Source of the DNA: Triplophysa rosa
Lineage: Eukaryota; Chordata; Actinopteri; Cypriniformes; Nemacheilidae
Direction: 5' to 3'
Assembly (NCBI RefSeq): GCF_024868665.1
Contig: NC_079899.1
Span: 1,961,043-2,025,042 of the forward strand
DNA: 64,000 nt
Shown here: positions 1-11,952 of the stretch, piece after piece
How the letters are laid out: each line of letters starts with the position of its first letter
How positions within the stretch are numbered: the first letter of the stretch is position 1
Position numbers and translations under genes: made by a program
Notes under the pieces: model-generated
Database searches by the model: none
What the model saw: only the letters and a program-made list of their open reading frames with translations
Told to the model about the DNA's origin: nothing

Positions 1-985
1 CCCTCTTTTCCGTGCCTGGGAAGGCATTCTGAGTGCTCTCGACCAGCGCTTATGGGTGGAGCAAGCCGGGTTCCGTGCGGGAAGGTCCTGTAGCGAGCAA
101 ATCTTCACCCTCCGAAATATCCTCAAACAGTGCGTCGAGTACCAAAATCCTCTTGCCATCAACTTTACTGACTCAAAAAAGCTTTCGACAACATTCATCA
201 TGAGTCACTTTGGGGGATCTTGCGATTGTACGGTGTACCAGAGATCTTTGTTACCATCTTCAAAAACGCATGCCTTCGCTCAAGTTGCTGCATCAAGACT
301 GAGAATGGCCACACAGACTTCTTCGATATTGTGACCGGGGTTAGGCAGGGCTGCATCCTGTTCCCCGCTCCTCTTTCTTGTTTTCCTTGACTACATCACG
401 TGATGGGCTGGAGCATGAATTGGGGCTGGCATCCATTGGTCCAACCAAAATCAGCTTGGAGATTTGGACTTTGCTGATGACATTGCCCTCCACAAAGATG
501 ATGAATCGAAGCTGCAGCGTGCCACGACCGAACTAGACAGAGAAGCTGTTGAATAAAATCTGGAAAATCTGGTCCTCGTCGTTCATCTCACTAAAGATCA
601 GGTTTGCCTGTTTACTTCCATCGTAGTCCCGACAGCCATCTACGCCAGCGAGACCTGGAAACATCAACAACAGGCTCAATGTCTTCCAGCAGAGGTGCCT
701 GAGAGGCACGTGCAAACTTCATAACACCGTCTGCCAAAGAAGACTCAGCTTGTCAGGCCACATCCTCCGCATGGAAAGCAGTCGGATCCCTTAGATGGCC
801 ATGCGATGCCAAAAGACCACAAGGAAGCCCCAGGAACACCTGGCGAAGAACATTCATGCAGGACCTGAAGGCACTCAACATTGCATGCGATGACGCCGAA
901 GCTCTTGCCCATGATGGAAATCGCTCGAGAGCACATGCTGACCGATATGCTACGTAGCATGGGAGGATCTAAGTCTAAGTAAGTT
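1..985 (+). mobile_element. Non-LTR retrotransposon (LINE) remnant, 3' half of reverse transcriptase
   Basis: Broken plus-strand reading frames show non-LTR reverse transcriptase motifs in the right order. An EQAGFRAGRSCSEQIFTLRN block lies at 58-118, a GVRQGC-like block near 338-355, and an FADDIAL catalytic-box block near 469-490. A C-terminal segment follows (TWRRTF-like near 827-845, YAWEDLSLS-like near 951-980). Frameshifts separate the blocks and residues around the active site are missing, so this is a dead copy. The element runs off the left edge. The clade is uncertain (RTE or I-like). Confidence 0.75.
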
Positions 986-2595
986 CAGGTTGAACACAAC
1001 CTTAGGTGAGTAAATCAGATGTTCATATAAATGCAACACAAATCAATAAATGTCTGGAGAAATTGGCTCTACTTCAGGACGGACGGAGTTATACAAAGCT
1101 TCAAACTCATCAGATGGCATCATTTAATGGAAAATTAATAGACAAACAATTATAATAATAAATATAGCTGCAAGCAGCAAATATGGGGTCAAGCCCAACA
1201 AGGGCACAAAGGGAAATACACGTCGTCATGTCTGATCATGAGTTTATGAAAATAAGACAAACTCGTAGGTGAAAGTACTAGAAACACAAAGGAAATTGCT
1301 TGTAACTTTTGACTACTAGGCGTGCTGTCGTTAAAGTAATATGAGGTGAAAAAGATGTTGTACTAATGTTGTATACAAAGTGTCCTATGAATATGTAAGT
1401 ATTCCATAGATACAGCCATGTGACCCTTTGGCATGCTCATCTTCACATTCATTCATGATGTATACGAGAACTGTTCAATCAATCAAAAAGCTTTGAATAC
1501 ATTTTTGTCAGGAGTGTCTGTAGATGCTATACACCAAATTTTGTGCAAATCTGACAAATTTTGTAGGAGTTCAAAAAAGTATGTTTTGTATATAATTCAA
1601 TACGGCGCACAGGAAGTATGTTATGATATTATGAAGTAAGCTGAGAATATGACAAGTTTGTTATTATTTAGAATTCATCATGTTATAAGCAATTAAACAA
1701 ATTTTGTTATATCTCTTGACCACTAGGGACGCTGACTTAAAACATTACAGGTACTCTCAGAACATGGTCATGACAAACCATACCAAGTTTCGTAGCAATT
1801 AGTCATTGCGTTCATGAAATACTGCATTTTACAATAAATTTCCAGAAGGGTGACGCCCACAATGGCTGACTTACGAATACTGGGTACAAAGAAACACATA
1901 TTTGGACATTTCTGATGATGAGTTTTTGAAAAACATCCTTAAAGCAATTTGAAACCATAGCTAAAAACACACAAAACACCATAAAATTGCTTATAACCTT
2001 TGACCATTAGGTGTCGCTGTCAACAAATTTTTACTGGGCGAACAAGATATGCCAATGATTATACATCCAAACTTTCATTGTAAATTTTGAAGTGAATCAG
2101 AACCTATTTAGCCCCACCACCTTTATTGCGTGTTCTCAGACTGTGTCCTTAAATCAACTTGTAAAATTTAGTCAAGATATCTCATTTCATTTAGAAGTTA
2201 TAAGCATACACACTCAGAAAAGCAAAAAAAATAACACGAGCCATTTTCGGCCACTTACCATGGAAATTTTGACATTTCGCCTGTGACATCTAGTAAGCCA
2301 GCTAAAGTTCTGTTTCCTACGCTGGTTTTGTCTCAATTGGAGTAATGGTTGCGAAGTTATTCGCAAAATGGTTTTTTTTGGCGCTAAATCATACTAAAGG
2401 CCAAACCGTTGGACTCAGCAAGGATTCAGAAATCTAAGGACATGACTCCCACGAAAATCTGTCAACCGTAGACAAAGTTATAGGCCTGTAAATATATTTC
2501 CTCACCACTAGGTGGCGCTGGTCCGAAACTTTACGGGCTCTCTCAGGGCATGGTGCTGATGACCCATAACACAATTTCGTAACAATACGCTAAAG

Positions 2596-3887
2596 CAGTG
2601 GTCACCAAACTTTTTGAGCCTAAGATCCCCGACGTCAGAATTGTTGAAAGGCAAGATCTACCATTCAAAAAGTTGAAAATAAAAACAGCCCAGATTGAAC
2701 CTCCTGCTTGAGGCCTTTTATTTAGTCTGTAATTGTGGGTCTATTTGAATTACCTGAAATTCTTTGTTCCACTTTTCAGATGCAACTAAGCAAACTCTGT
2801 AACATGTAGAGTTGCCACTTTCAGTGTGCCATAATGAGGTGAAAAACACCAATTCAAACACCAGTTCAAGGTCTTTAATTCATACATGACAGCTTGACAT
2901 TAAAACGAGGTTTAGAATAAGTTTAACAAGACCCTAATTATTTAGGTATTTACTGTATAAAGATTTGTTCTTTATGATGCATTTTAGTTTACTTTTATTA
3001 AGTAAATACATCATATAGATGGAAATGTTATAAATAGGCCCTAATAATAACAACAACGTTAATTATTTATTTTAAATCATTTATCTATTTACTTTTACCC
3101 GTCTAATAATGTCTTGGTAATAAGTATCTGTTTCATAAAATAGCTAAAGGTAGTAGTATGGAATGGGCTATCGTATTAGGCTAATTGAAAACATAAATAG
3201 GATATCAGCAGGAGATGTCATCTCACGCATGAGATGGTACTGGTGCAGTTTACCATCACTGACAGACCTGCGGATCATTCACCATTACAACTTTGTGAAT
3301 AGACCGATGTTGTCTTTCAGACAAACTCAACATTAAAATGCGCCGCTTTCTCACCATATCCCGTTGCTCACACTCGTAAGTTACATTCGCTGAAGACAGC
3401 CTCATACGTGGACAGTATGAAACCGCAGCGCTTGCTTGTGCATCCAGTGTAAAAGCACAAAAACGCCAACGAACAAGTGACATTTTTATGTCATATGAAT
3501 AAACTGTTTTTAAGCGTAATGCACCGCAACAGAATAGTGACCTCCAAATGACAGTTACGCCAGTGCATGCGCGAGTCTCATTTTGCGTTTGATCACTGAC
3601 CACCGACATTAGAAACACTGAAGAGCGATCACGCGCAGCATCACAATGAAATGTGATTAATGATAACGGTCGCATTAAAAACTCACGCAGGCCAGGGAAT
3701 CATTATTTATACAGCCATGAAAAGATTAATGCAGAACTTAAAAACATACAACCACTGAATGAAGAGAAAGAGAGATGCGATGCCCAAAACTGGACATTGA
3801 TCAGGCACAATATATTTGTCTTTCCATTTTCCTATTAGCCTACTTTCGGGGATCGACAAGTAACGTCTCAAAGATCGGCGACCACTG
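2596..3887. mobile_element. Non-autonomous hAT element, 1292 bp, exact 8-bp target duplication
   Basis: The left end reads cagtggtcaccaaactttt and the right end, reverse-complemented, reads cagtggtcgccgatcttt; both lead into a gatccccga sub-terminal block. The flanking octamer cgctaaag is repeated exactly at 2588-2595 and 3888-3895. CAGTGGT-type ends with 8-bp duplications are characteristic of hAT elements. A 139-codon minus-strand ORF at 3256-3675 resembles no transposase that I recognise. Confidence 0.85.
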
Positions 3888-4544
3888 CGCTAAAGCATTG
3901 TAAAATACAGCATTATGCTACATTAGTCAATATTGCCGACCCCCGAAATGGCCGACATGGGAAAACTGGATATCGTTCGACTCGGCATGACACCCCGCAT
4001 CTAACAAGACCAACTTTTTGATTTTTGGACAAACCATTCCGAAGTTATAAGCAAAAATAGCCATTTTTAGTAACTTTGCGCCGAAACACAGCACGTTACC
4101 TCAGGTCGGGCCTGTGATGACACCTACCAAGTTTTGTGTCGATATGTGAAAGTTGGTGAAGATACAACATCAAATCCATTTTGGCGAGCTCTATGTCAAA
4201 TTTATTGACGTGCTGTACAAGAACGGATTGACAAATCAAAAATCTTTTAATAACTTTTTGTCAGCACTGTCTCTAGGTGCTACATACCAAATCTCCTACA
4301 AATCGGTCAAAAGCTCAAGGACGAGTTCAAAAAAAGTATGTTTTTCGAATAATTATTAATGGCAGGAATTTTTTCATGATGGAAAATGACATGAGCTCAG
4401 GATTCAGAAGAACACAATTTTGTTTTCTACACTTTACGGTTCAAAAGTTAAGAGTGAAAATGTATGTGAAACTTTGTACTGTTGGTGGCGCTAGAGGGTT
4501 TGAGTTAGATACTTTGTACTTTTATCTATTTGCACTACATACTG

Positions 4545-4700
4545 TCACTTACAATACAAGTTTGTACTGTATAGTCATACAGTTGTTTGTCATACAGTTG
4601 TCTGTCCAACTGCATTCTACTTTGTATGGAGTACGCACCCAAGACTTTCACTCGCCACACGTGGTGATGTTACAATAAAAGTGATTTGATTTGATTTTTG
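4545..4700 (+). mobile_element. Probable LINE 3' tail with TGATT repeats
   Basis: The stretch ends in caataaaagtgatttgatttgattt, a short tandem-repeat tail with an AATAAA signal. That is the usual look of the 3' end of L2/RTE-type LINE insertions in fish. No coding part is attached. Confidence 0.4.
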
Positions 4701-5739
4701 CCATGGTAACAGTTCAGACTGTCCTCTATGTGTGTGCCAAATTTCACAACTTTACCATGTTAGGTTCTATGGGCTGCCATAGACTTCCATGGCAGATGAA
4801 GCAGAAGAATAGCTGTTACGGAGTCAAGCCCAACCACGGCCCAAAGGGAAATATTTTGGACAAGTCAGATGATCCATTTTTGAAAACCAAGTTTAAAAAC
4901 ACAGGAAAGAGAGTTAGAACAAATAAATTTCTTATAACTTTTGACCACTTGGATGAGCTGTCACCAAATTTTTATGAGGCAGACAAGATGTGCCAGTGAT
5001 GAGGAATACCAAGTTTCGTGTTAATAGACAGAAGTGTCGCGAAGATATAGCCACATGACCCTTTGGTGAGCTCGCCTTAGAATTTGTTGACACTGTATAC
5101 GAGAACCATTCAATCAATGAAAAATCTTTTAATAACGTTTTGTCAGTACTGTCTCCAGATGCTTCATACCAAATTTTGTGTAAATCTGACCGATTTTGTT
5201 GGAGGAGTTAAAAAAAGAAAGTATTCTATATAATTCAATATGGCAGACAGGAAGTATGGTGGAATATGACAACTCTGATATCAAACAACTTTGCTTGAGC
5301 CAACAAATATACTAATGTGAATTGAATACCATTATGTTGATTTCTTCATATGTTATAAGCATTTGAATACATTTCATTATATCTGGCCTATATCTTTTCA
5401 AGTCCTCTCAGAACTTGACCTTGAATTTTGTCATAAAAAATGTACGACTCACCATGCCGCAAGGAATAAAAAAACCATTCTTATGATTTTACACCAATGT
5501 TTTCAAAAGTTATGAGCAAAAATAGCCATTTTTTATATCTTTGGACCTGTAGGTGGCGCTGTGCCGAAACTGTGTATATTACCTCAAGTCATGACTGCGA
5601 TGACATGTACCAAGTAAGTTTCATGTCGATACACAAAAGTTTGGCAAAGATACAGCATCAAACCCATTTTGGCGTGCTCATCAATAGGAACACTAACCGA
5701 AGCATTTTGTGGCTTGACCCCTAATAAGAAGACTAATGG

Positions 5740-5840
5740 ATACAATAATACTAATATTAATATACTAATAACTTTATTTTATATAGTGCCTTTAAAAGTA
5801 TCATCTCAAAGCGCTTTACATAAGTAAAGGAAAATAAAAT
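5740..5840 (-). mobile_element. LINE/SINE 3'-tail fragment, minus orientation
   Basis: A tttattttatatagtgcctt block followed by caaagcgctttacataagt is typical of the reverse complement of fish L2-type LINE tails. It is a fragment only. Confidence 0.45.
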
Positions 5841-6259
5841 ATAGGTAACAGAAATTCAAAATACAAGTTACTTCAATGCATTAATACTAAAAAAATGTAA
5901 CCACTATAGTTTACCTATTGTATTTGTTGTAAAAAATTCTCACTCTTGTAGCTATAGGTTAACCATAAAATATGTAATCATTTTGAAGTCTCAAGTCATT
6001 CAGAATCGTAAGAGAATCGCAATCTCAGTTTGAAAAATAATAATAATCATGATTCTATATTCAACCAGAATCGTGCAGCTCTAAGAGAAAGCGCATTTTA
6101 CCTCACGCAAAGCGAAAGTAAAACCTTAAAACGCTTATAAAGCAGGCTGTCCTAATCAACGTACAAAATGTAAATAAACACTTGACTCTACATACACTTG
6201 CGTTAATGAAATGCACGCTCAGATGCAGCAGGCACACATAACACTTCACTGAACTATCA

Positions 6260-6962
6260 AGTTTGTTTCAGCTAAGATCAAGATGATGCTCTCTAAAAAA
6301 GACCTTGAAACTGTTGTTCATGCATTTATCACCTCAAAATTAGACTCTTGTCATTTTTATACCTGGGTTTACCTAATTCAGCTGTAAATTACATTTACAT
6401 TTATGCATAAATCGTATGCAGATTGTTCAAAACGCAGCAGCCAGGTTGTTGACTGGAACTAAAAAGTAACAGCACATTACTCCTGTTCTTGGCTTTCTCC
6501 ACTGGTTACTGGTTAAGTCCAGAATTTATTTTAAAATCTTGCTTTTTGTTTTTAAAGCTTTACATGGGCTTGCCCCTCAGTATATCAGTGATCTTCTTGT
6601 TCCACACAATGTTTCAAGATCTTTACGTTCTTCCAATCAACTTCTTTCTGTTTCTCGTTCACGTTACAAAACAAAAAGTGACCGGCTTTCTCGGTGGCTG
6701 CTCCCAGACTCTGGAACAGTCTTCCTCTCAATATTAGTTCTTCCCCTTCTGTTTCCATTTTTAAATCACCCCTAACACGTATCTTTATTCTTTGTGTTTT
6801 AATTGAGGATGTCTATATCTTTACATATGTTTCTATGGTTTTGATCCAAAGTGTTAATTTTGTTTTAATTTGTGTTTTAATATCTATGTACAGCACTTTG
6901 GTTACAACTTCCATTGATTTTAAATGTGCTCTATAAATGAATAAACTAAACTAAACTAAACT
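6260..6962 (+). mobile_element. L2-clade LINE, 3' end of reverse transcriptase plus tail
   Basis: Frameshifted plus-strand frames carry the C-terminal reverse-transcriptase signature of L2-type LINEs: VVHAFITSKLDSC near 6312, then ALHGLAPQYISDLLVPH at 6557-6606, RSLRSSNQLLS, and a DRLSRWLLPDSG-like end near 6680. The 3' end carries a short aaact-type repeat (6940-6962). The copy is 5'-truncated and inactive. Confidence 0.75.
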
Positions 6963-7194
6963 TGTTAAGGCTGATAGATCTGATAGATTCTACCATCTTA
7001 TTGATCCAAAACCGTATTGTTGTTGCATCTTATTCATATGCCAGAAACTGATATGAGACTACTGCAAACTCATATCTTGTGAATAAGATGCAAATGCAGC
7101 ATCCAACAGAATGTAGGGTGAAGTAAACATCAGATATGCTTTGCCACAAGCTTGAACCTGTAGGAACTACACTAACTATGGTGATGCGGATCGT

Positions 7195-8500
7195 TTTCCG
7201 AGATGGTATTCCTTGGAGCATCCACATTGATGGAACCCTTCTGCTGCAGCTATGTCCCTGGTGGCTTTCTTCAGCTGTTTAGGCTCCAGGCCCACCCTCT
7301 AGAAGAAGTAGCACACCAGTTTTGCTGGGAACCCGCGGCAGCCAACTTCAATAGGGTAGCTGGTTGTATGCCACCCCTTTACAACAGCTTCGTCGACGAG
7401 GTCTTGGTACTTGACTTTTTTCTGTTGGTGGGATGTGGCTAGCCTCTCCCCAGGGCCCCGTGAGCTCAGCAATTATGATGGTTTTCGTGCTCCTAGACAG
7501 CAGGACCATATCTGGTCAGAGGGAGGTCACTGCCACGTCCTGTGGGAAGACAAGCTTCCTCTTCAGGTCCACTCTCAACTCTCAGTCGGAGGCTCATTGC
7601 AAAAAAGAGAGTGGGTTCTTAGCCACCGTGCCGGTCTTATGAGCCTTGTCTCCTTATGACATGTGATACTTGTTTCATGCAGCTCTTGTAAAATCAAACT
7701 CAAATCTTAAATAAAAATTCAATCTAGATATTTAATCACTGCTGTCTCACCATCACACTATGAGCACATGAGGAGGAGATGATCCGATCCGGAAAATATA
7801 TTTTCCTTACTGTGCATAATCATCGAATGTCAAAGTCTGGAAATACAGCCATTAAACTCTCGCACAATCATTTCTCTAAATGTCCTTGTTATCGGTTCTA
7901 ACCAAGTTCATAACAAAATCGGAATGAAGAAACATTCGTCTTTAACAATTATGTCTTCAAATTTTATCTCAGGTGAAGGACACCAGTAATTAATGAGGTG
8001 ATTTTAATGAGGTGTTAATGATCAGTCTAAATGCATATACTGTAAATGCTGCAGAGACCTTCTTTGGCTTTAATATAATTATAATTATAACAATTATTAA
8101 TGTGGAAATCTCAGTGAATCTCATGTGTGGCCATTTGTGATTTCGTTACGGAGATAAAGGATCATCGGGGGTTTTACATAAATTTTTGTTATTTTTCTAT
8201 GGCATCTGATGGGGGACTCCCAGCTATATCCGCAAGAACTTGCTGCACAGTCTTTCCATTCCTTCCACCTGAGACACGGGAAAGTCGTTAAGTAGGAAGG
8301 GCCATTGCAGCCGGGGTTTGATGCCATACTGAAAGCACCAGACTTTAAACCTCCCGAGCAGTTGGCTGTGCTCGATTGCATTGAGCCAGGTGTTCAGCTG
8401 GGCCTTGGTATTAGTGAGATTGCCGCTGTCCTTTAGGGAGCTATCATACTGTTTTCCGAGACACCGGATCCTTTGCTCTTGGATTGTTTGGAGCATTCCA
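7195..8500 (-). mobile_element. Degenerate retrotransposon ORF remnant
   Basis: Two minus-strand blocks match consecutive parts of a protein family common in fish and invertebrate retroelements. The upstream block (8496 down to 8224) begins RIRCLGKQYDSSL and continues GRFKVWCFQYGIKPRLQWPF. The downstream block (about 7560 down to 7195) includes SDMVLLSRSTKTIIIAELTG and a GCRGF-like cysteine region. About 660 bp of AT-rich sequence with stops separates them. I recognise the pattern but cannot name the element. Confidence 0.5.
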
Positions 8501-10340
8501 GAGAGCCGTGTAATAATAACAAATAAAAAGGATAAGGAAATAAGAAATTAAATGCAACACAAAATGTATGTCTGTAGTCTCAAGTCATAATTTCATCATC
8601 TTTAGCACACGCACGCACACAGCTTTTTAGAAATTCAGATCCTACGATCTATCAAGGCCCTTTGTGTTTTCTGTCCACCAATGAATAAAATAATTTCATG
8701 AAGTCCCGAAACAAAGTTATTAGTAACATGCATTAGAGCAGTCGAAACACGATAAAAACAAACGATGGAAAGAGGTGAGTGAAGTCGTCAAGGTGCAACT
8801 TGTAGTTGTGAACAGGACAGCATGAAACTGATGCATATTTACATTATGTAATATTGTATGCTCAACATTATATATAATATATGTAATTATTTCCTTAACT
8901 CTGTTAAAAATGTATATTAAAAATCAGTCTTTTAATTTCAGTAATGATGCTGTTAAAAACAGTTTTTTTTACTATTTAAGTTTTGTTTATGATATATTAT
9001 CTAATGATCTGCTAATGGTGAATGCCTCATGGTTTAGGTAAATTATCACATTATCAAGTGATGAGGAAATAGAATAAGCTGGTAGTAATGATAATGCTGT
9101 AGTTATTTCTATAGCATTTATTTATTTTGTTCAGTGTGTAAACTTTCAACAAAATGTTGAAAATGAGAGGTTTGGACTTGTTTTTTAACTGAAATAAATG
9201 TCTTTATTACACAGAGTAAAGTACCGAAAAACGTACCGTTTGGTACCGTACCGGTATAAATGTAAATGGTACCCAGCCCTAAATTTAAGCATATAACATG
9301 ATGTCTTAATGTAGTTTCATTTGTTTCTATGAAGTTTATGATGAGAAATTATGATTTACTCTGCGCAGGACTGATTGACAGCGCGATGCGATCGTTTTAC
9401 CCTCTCACATACATACAAAAGCAACATACAACATTAGACATAATTTAGATGCTTTTATGGAGAATTTGTTACTTGTTCCTGTCAATCCTTGTGAAGTTTG
9501 GCCATTAACAATGCACTGTCATCACATTATTGAGCCTGATCAAATGTTGCTGCACTGCTGCTTCAGCTTGCAAAGTGAATGCTCTAACCTGCGCCAGAGG
9601 AAAAAGCGCGCACCTCATGTGCAGCTGAGACATGCAGTTGATGAGGCCGGGCTGGGTAAACAGGGTTCGCGGTACGCCATGAGAGTTTCGTGGTTCGTAT
9701 CAAGGGAGGTATATTGTGGTTCAGAGTTTGTTCATAGAGACGGAGTGGATCATACGCGGCGATCATACGTGCAAATCCACTGAGAAAACAAAACGTATCT
9801 AACCTGTTTCAAGTCTACACAGAATGTTGTATGTTAAGGCTCTATGGAAGAAATCGGACATCACAGCCTTGATGAGTAAAGAAGACAAACGCCAGTGTCA
9901 CTCACCAACATAAATACCAAGCTTCAAATGACACATAACTGGGATCACTGATCTTCCTATTATTTTCAATAAACTTTTACACCACTGTGGCTATCACGCT
10001 GTTAAATGCAGCTTTGCCAGTCTAACTGGGCCGTAAACCAAACGCCATTGGTTATTATAAAAGGTGGAGGGGCCACTTTATATGTCTCGTGCTCTCTGCT
10101 TTTTTCAGTTGATTTATGTCAACACATCAAATAAAGTCATTTCAGTGGGCCTTGTTTGTGGAATTGTTTTTTTTTTAAGAAATACAAATTATAGTTCATT
10201 ATCTGTTAGGGGTTTGACGAGATCCCGTAATAGGATCTCTCTCTATCCCTCTCTCTTCTTTCTGGCCCGTTCAGATGAGAGTGTGCACAGAGGAAGGTGC
10301 GTGTACTGTAAATCAAGCACATTTTCATATATTTTTAAAC
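8500..10340. other. Gene-free stretch
   Basis: No supported gene is seen. A patch at 9215-9290 (taccgtaccggtataaatg and a gggtacc-type end in reverse) looks like one end of a hAT-like element. The ORF at 9457-9783 has no recognisable domain and overlaps an antisense ORF, so it is treated as chance. Confidence 0.4.
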
Positions 10341-10342
10341 TT

Positions 10343-11463
10343 GGACCACAGTTTAAAGTTACATTTACATTTAGTCATTTAGCAGACACTTTTATCCAAA
10401 GCGACTTACAAGTTGGGTAAACAATGGAAGCAATTAGGTCAACATTAGGAAAACAAAAAGCATAAGTGCAATAAAACATGTCTCACAAAGCCTACCACAG
10501 TGTACAGAGCTAAGTTTTTTTATTTTTATTACATAGATAGAGTAGAAAAGATAAAGAAGTCAGAACTGATCGGTCCGGTGCTGACGGAAGAGATGTGTTT
10601 TCAGCCGATTCTTAAAGATGGCCACAGAATCTGCTGATCTTGTAGCAGCGGGCAGATCATTCCACAAATGTGGAACCGATCCAGAGAAGGTTCGTGAGAG
10701 TGATTTTTATTTTTTTAACCTTTTTGGGGTGGCACCACAAGACGTTGTTCGTTTGCAGAGTGTAGGGATCTGGCGGGTACATAAGTCTGCATTAGCGAGT
10801 GAAGGTAAGAGGGTGCCAAACCAGTGGTGGTCTTGTAGGCCAGGAGCAGAGTCTTGAATTTGATGCGAGCGACTACAGGGAGCCAATGTAACTTAATGAA
10901 GAGAGGGGTGACGTGAGCTCTCTTCGGTTCATTGAAGACCACTCTTGCTGCTGCATTCTGGATCACCTGTAGAGGTTTTGTTATGCAAGCAGGAAGTCCA
11001 GCTAGTAGCGCATTGCAGTAGTCCAGTCTGGACAGGACAAGAGCCTGGACTAGGACCTGCGTAGCATGCTCGGCTAGGAAAGGTCTAATTTTCCTGATAT
11101 TGTAGAGGATGAATCTGATGATGATTCTATCATCTATCACCACTCCCAGGTTTCTGGCCATTCTGGAAGATGCGATGGTTGATGAGCCCAGTTGAATGGA
11201 GAAGTTGTGATGGATCTTAGGGTCGGACGAGATTACAAGCAGTTCTGTTTTAGCAAGGTATAGCTGCAGGTGATGGTCCTTCATCCAGAGCGAGATGTCG
11301 CTCAGGTATGCTGAAATGCGTGCAGAAACAGTCGGATCGTCAGGCTGAAATGAAGGTGGAGTTGTATCATCCGCATAGCAGTGATAGGAAAAGCTATGTT
11401 TCCGAATGACAGAGCCAAGGGATGTCATGTATACAGAAAAGAGCAACGGCCCAAGCACTGAGC
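10343..11463 (-). mobile_element. L2-clade LINE copy, 5'-truncated, with 247-codon reverse-transcriptase ORF
   Basis: The minus-strand ORF 11458-10715 opens with a [13 protein letters not shown] block and contains the YADDT catalytic box. It continues through the usual L2 C-terminus: [44 protein letters not shown] and [10 protein letters not shown]. The 3' region runs down to 10343 and contains the fish LINE tail tttagcagacacttttatcc. The 5' end stops at a GGGA microsatellite. The reading frame is open but lacks the endonuclease and N-terminal RT. Confidence 0.85.
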
Positions 11464-11466
11464 CCT

Positions 11467-11498
11467 GAGGGAGGGAGGGAGGGAGGGAGGGAGGGAGG
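11467..11498. repeat. (GGGA)n microsatellite
   Basis: About eight uninterrupted GGGA/GAGG units abut the 5' truncation point of the LINE at 10343-11463. Confidence 0.9.
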
Positions 11499-11655
11499 TT
11501 TCAGTGAACCAGAAACATAAGTCAATGCATTTCATGAATGAGAATGGTTTATTTACTACAGTTTACAATGAAAACATCTGTCAAGTTTCACAAGAGACAG
11601 CTGTATTGTATTTGAAAGGATTATTTATGTTTTTATATACTACATTTATTTCCAG

Positions 11656-11769
11656 ATCAAAGCGTCAGAGAAGAGCTAATCCAGAACCCAGTGTTGTGTC
11701 TATGAAGAGTGGTGCCTCCATGAATCTTCCACCTGCACTCAGTGATGAATCAGTATCATCTGCCTCTCT
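11656..11769 (+). CDS. NLR N-terminal peptide exon
   Basis: A 114-bp exon follows ttatttccag and precedes gtgagtata. The translation contains PEPSVVSMKSGASMNLP, the short serine-rich motif that recurs in N-terminal exons of fish NLRC3-like genes. It ends with two bases of a codon and the next exon supplies the third, so the phase matches the FISNA exon. The ORF continues upstream of the acceptor, but that part looks like intron. Confidence 0.7.
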
Positions 11770-11952
11770 GTGAGTATAAACATGTCTGACTGATTATTCA
11801 ACTGATGATCATTGATGTAAAGTGACACATGAAGCTACAATTAGACATTGATATAGAAAATACATAGAAAATGATTTACATTTTATTTATACATGAATTT
11901 CTTTACATTCCCACATTGTTTTCTGTGTGTTGTTTGTTTATTTTCTCTGTAG

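Larger units (their letters stand above)
1150..5725. repeat. Internally repetitive AT-rich mobile repeat
   Basis: No coding potential is evident. A degenerate motif resembling gaccactaggtggcgctg recurs near 1310, 1720, 2003, 2505, 4945 and 5548. The segment beginning ggtcaagcccaaca near 1187 is re-encountered in diverged form near 4822, so the element contains at least two tandemly related units. A ggggtcaagcc stretch near the left end has its reverse complement, ggcttgacccc, near 5710-5720, which may mark inverted ends. Small ORFs here are chance. A separate hAT element interrupts it at 2596-3887. Confidence 0.6.

Noticed and set aside
3256..3675. 139-codon minus ORF as a transposase
   Set aside because: It sits in a short hAT element but shows no hAT dimerisation or catalytic motif that I can recognise.
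9457..9783. 108-codon ORF
   Set aside because: It has an overlapping antisense ORF, no recognised motif and no splice context.
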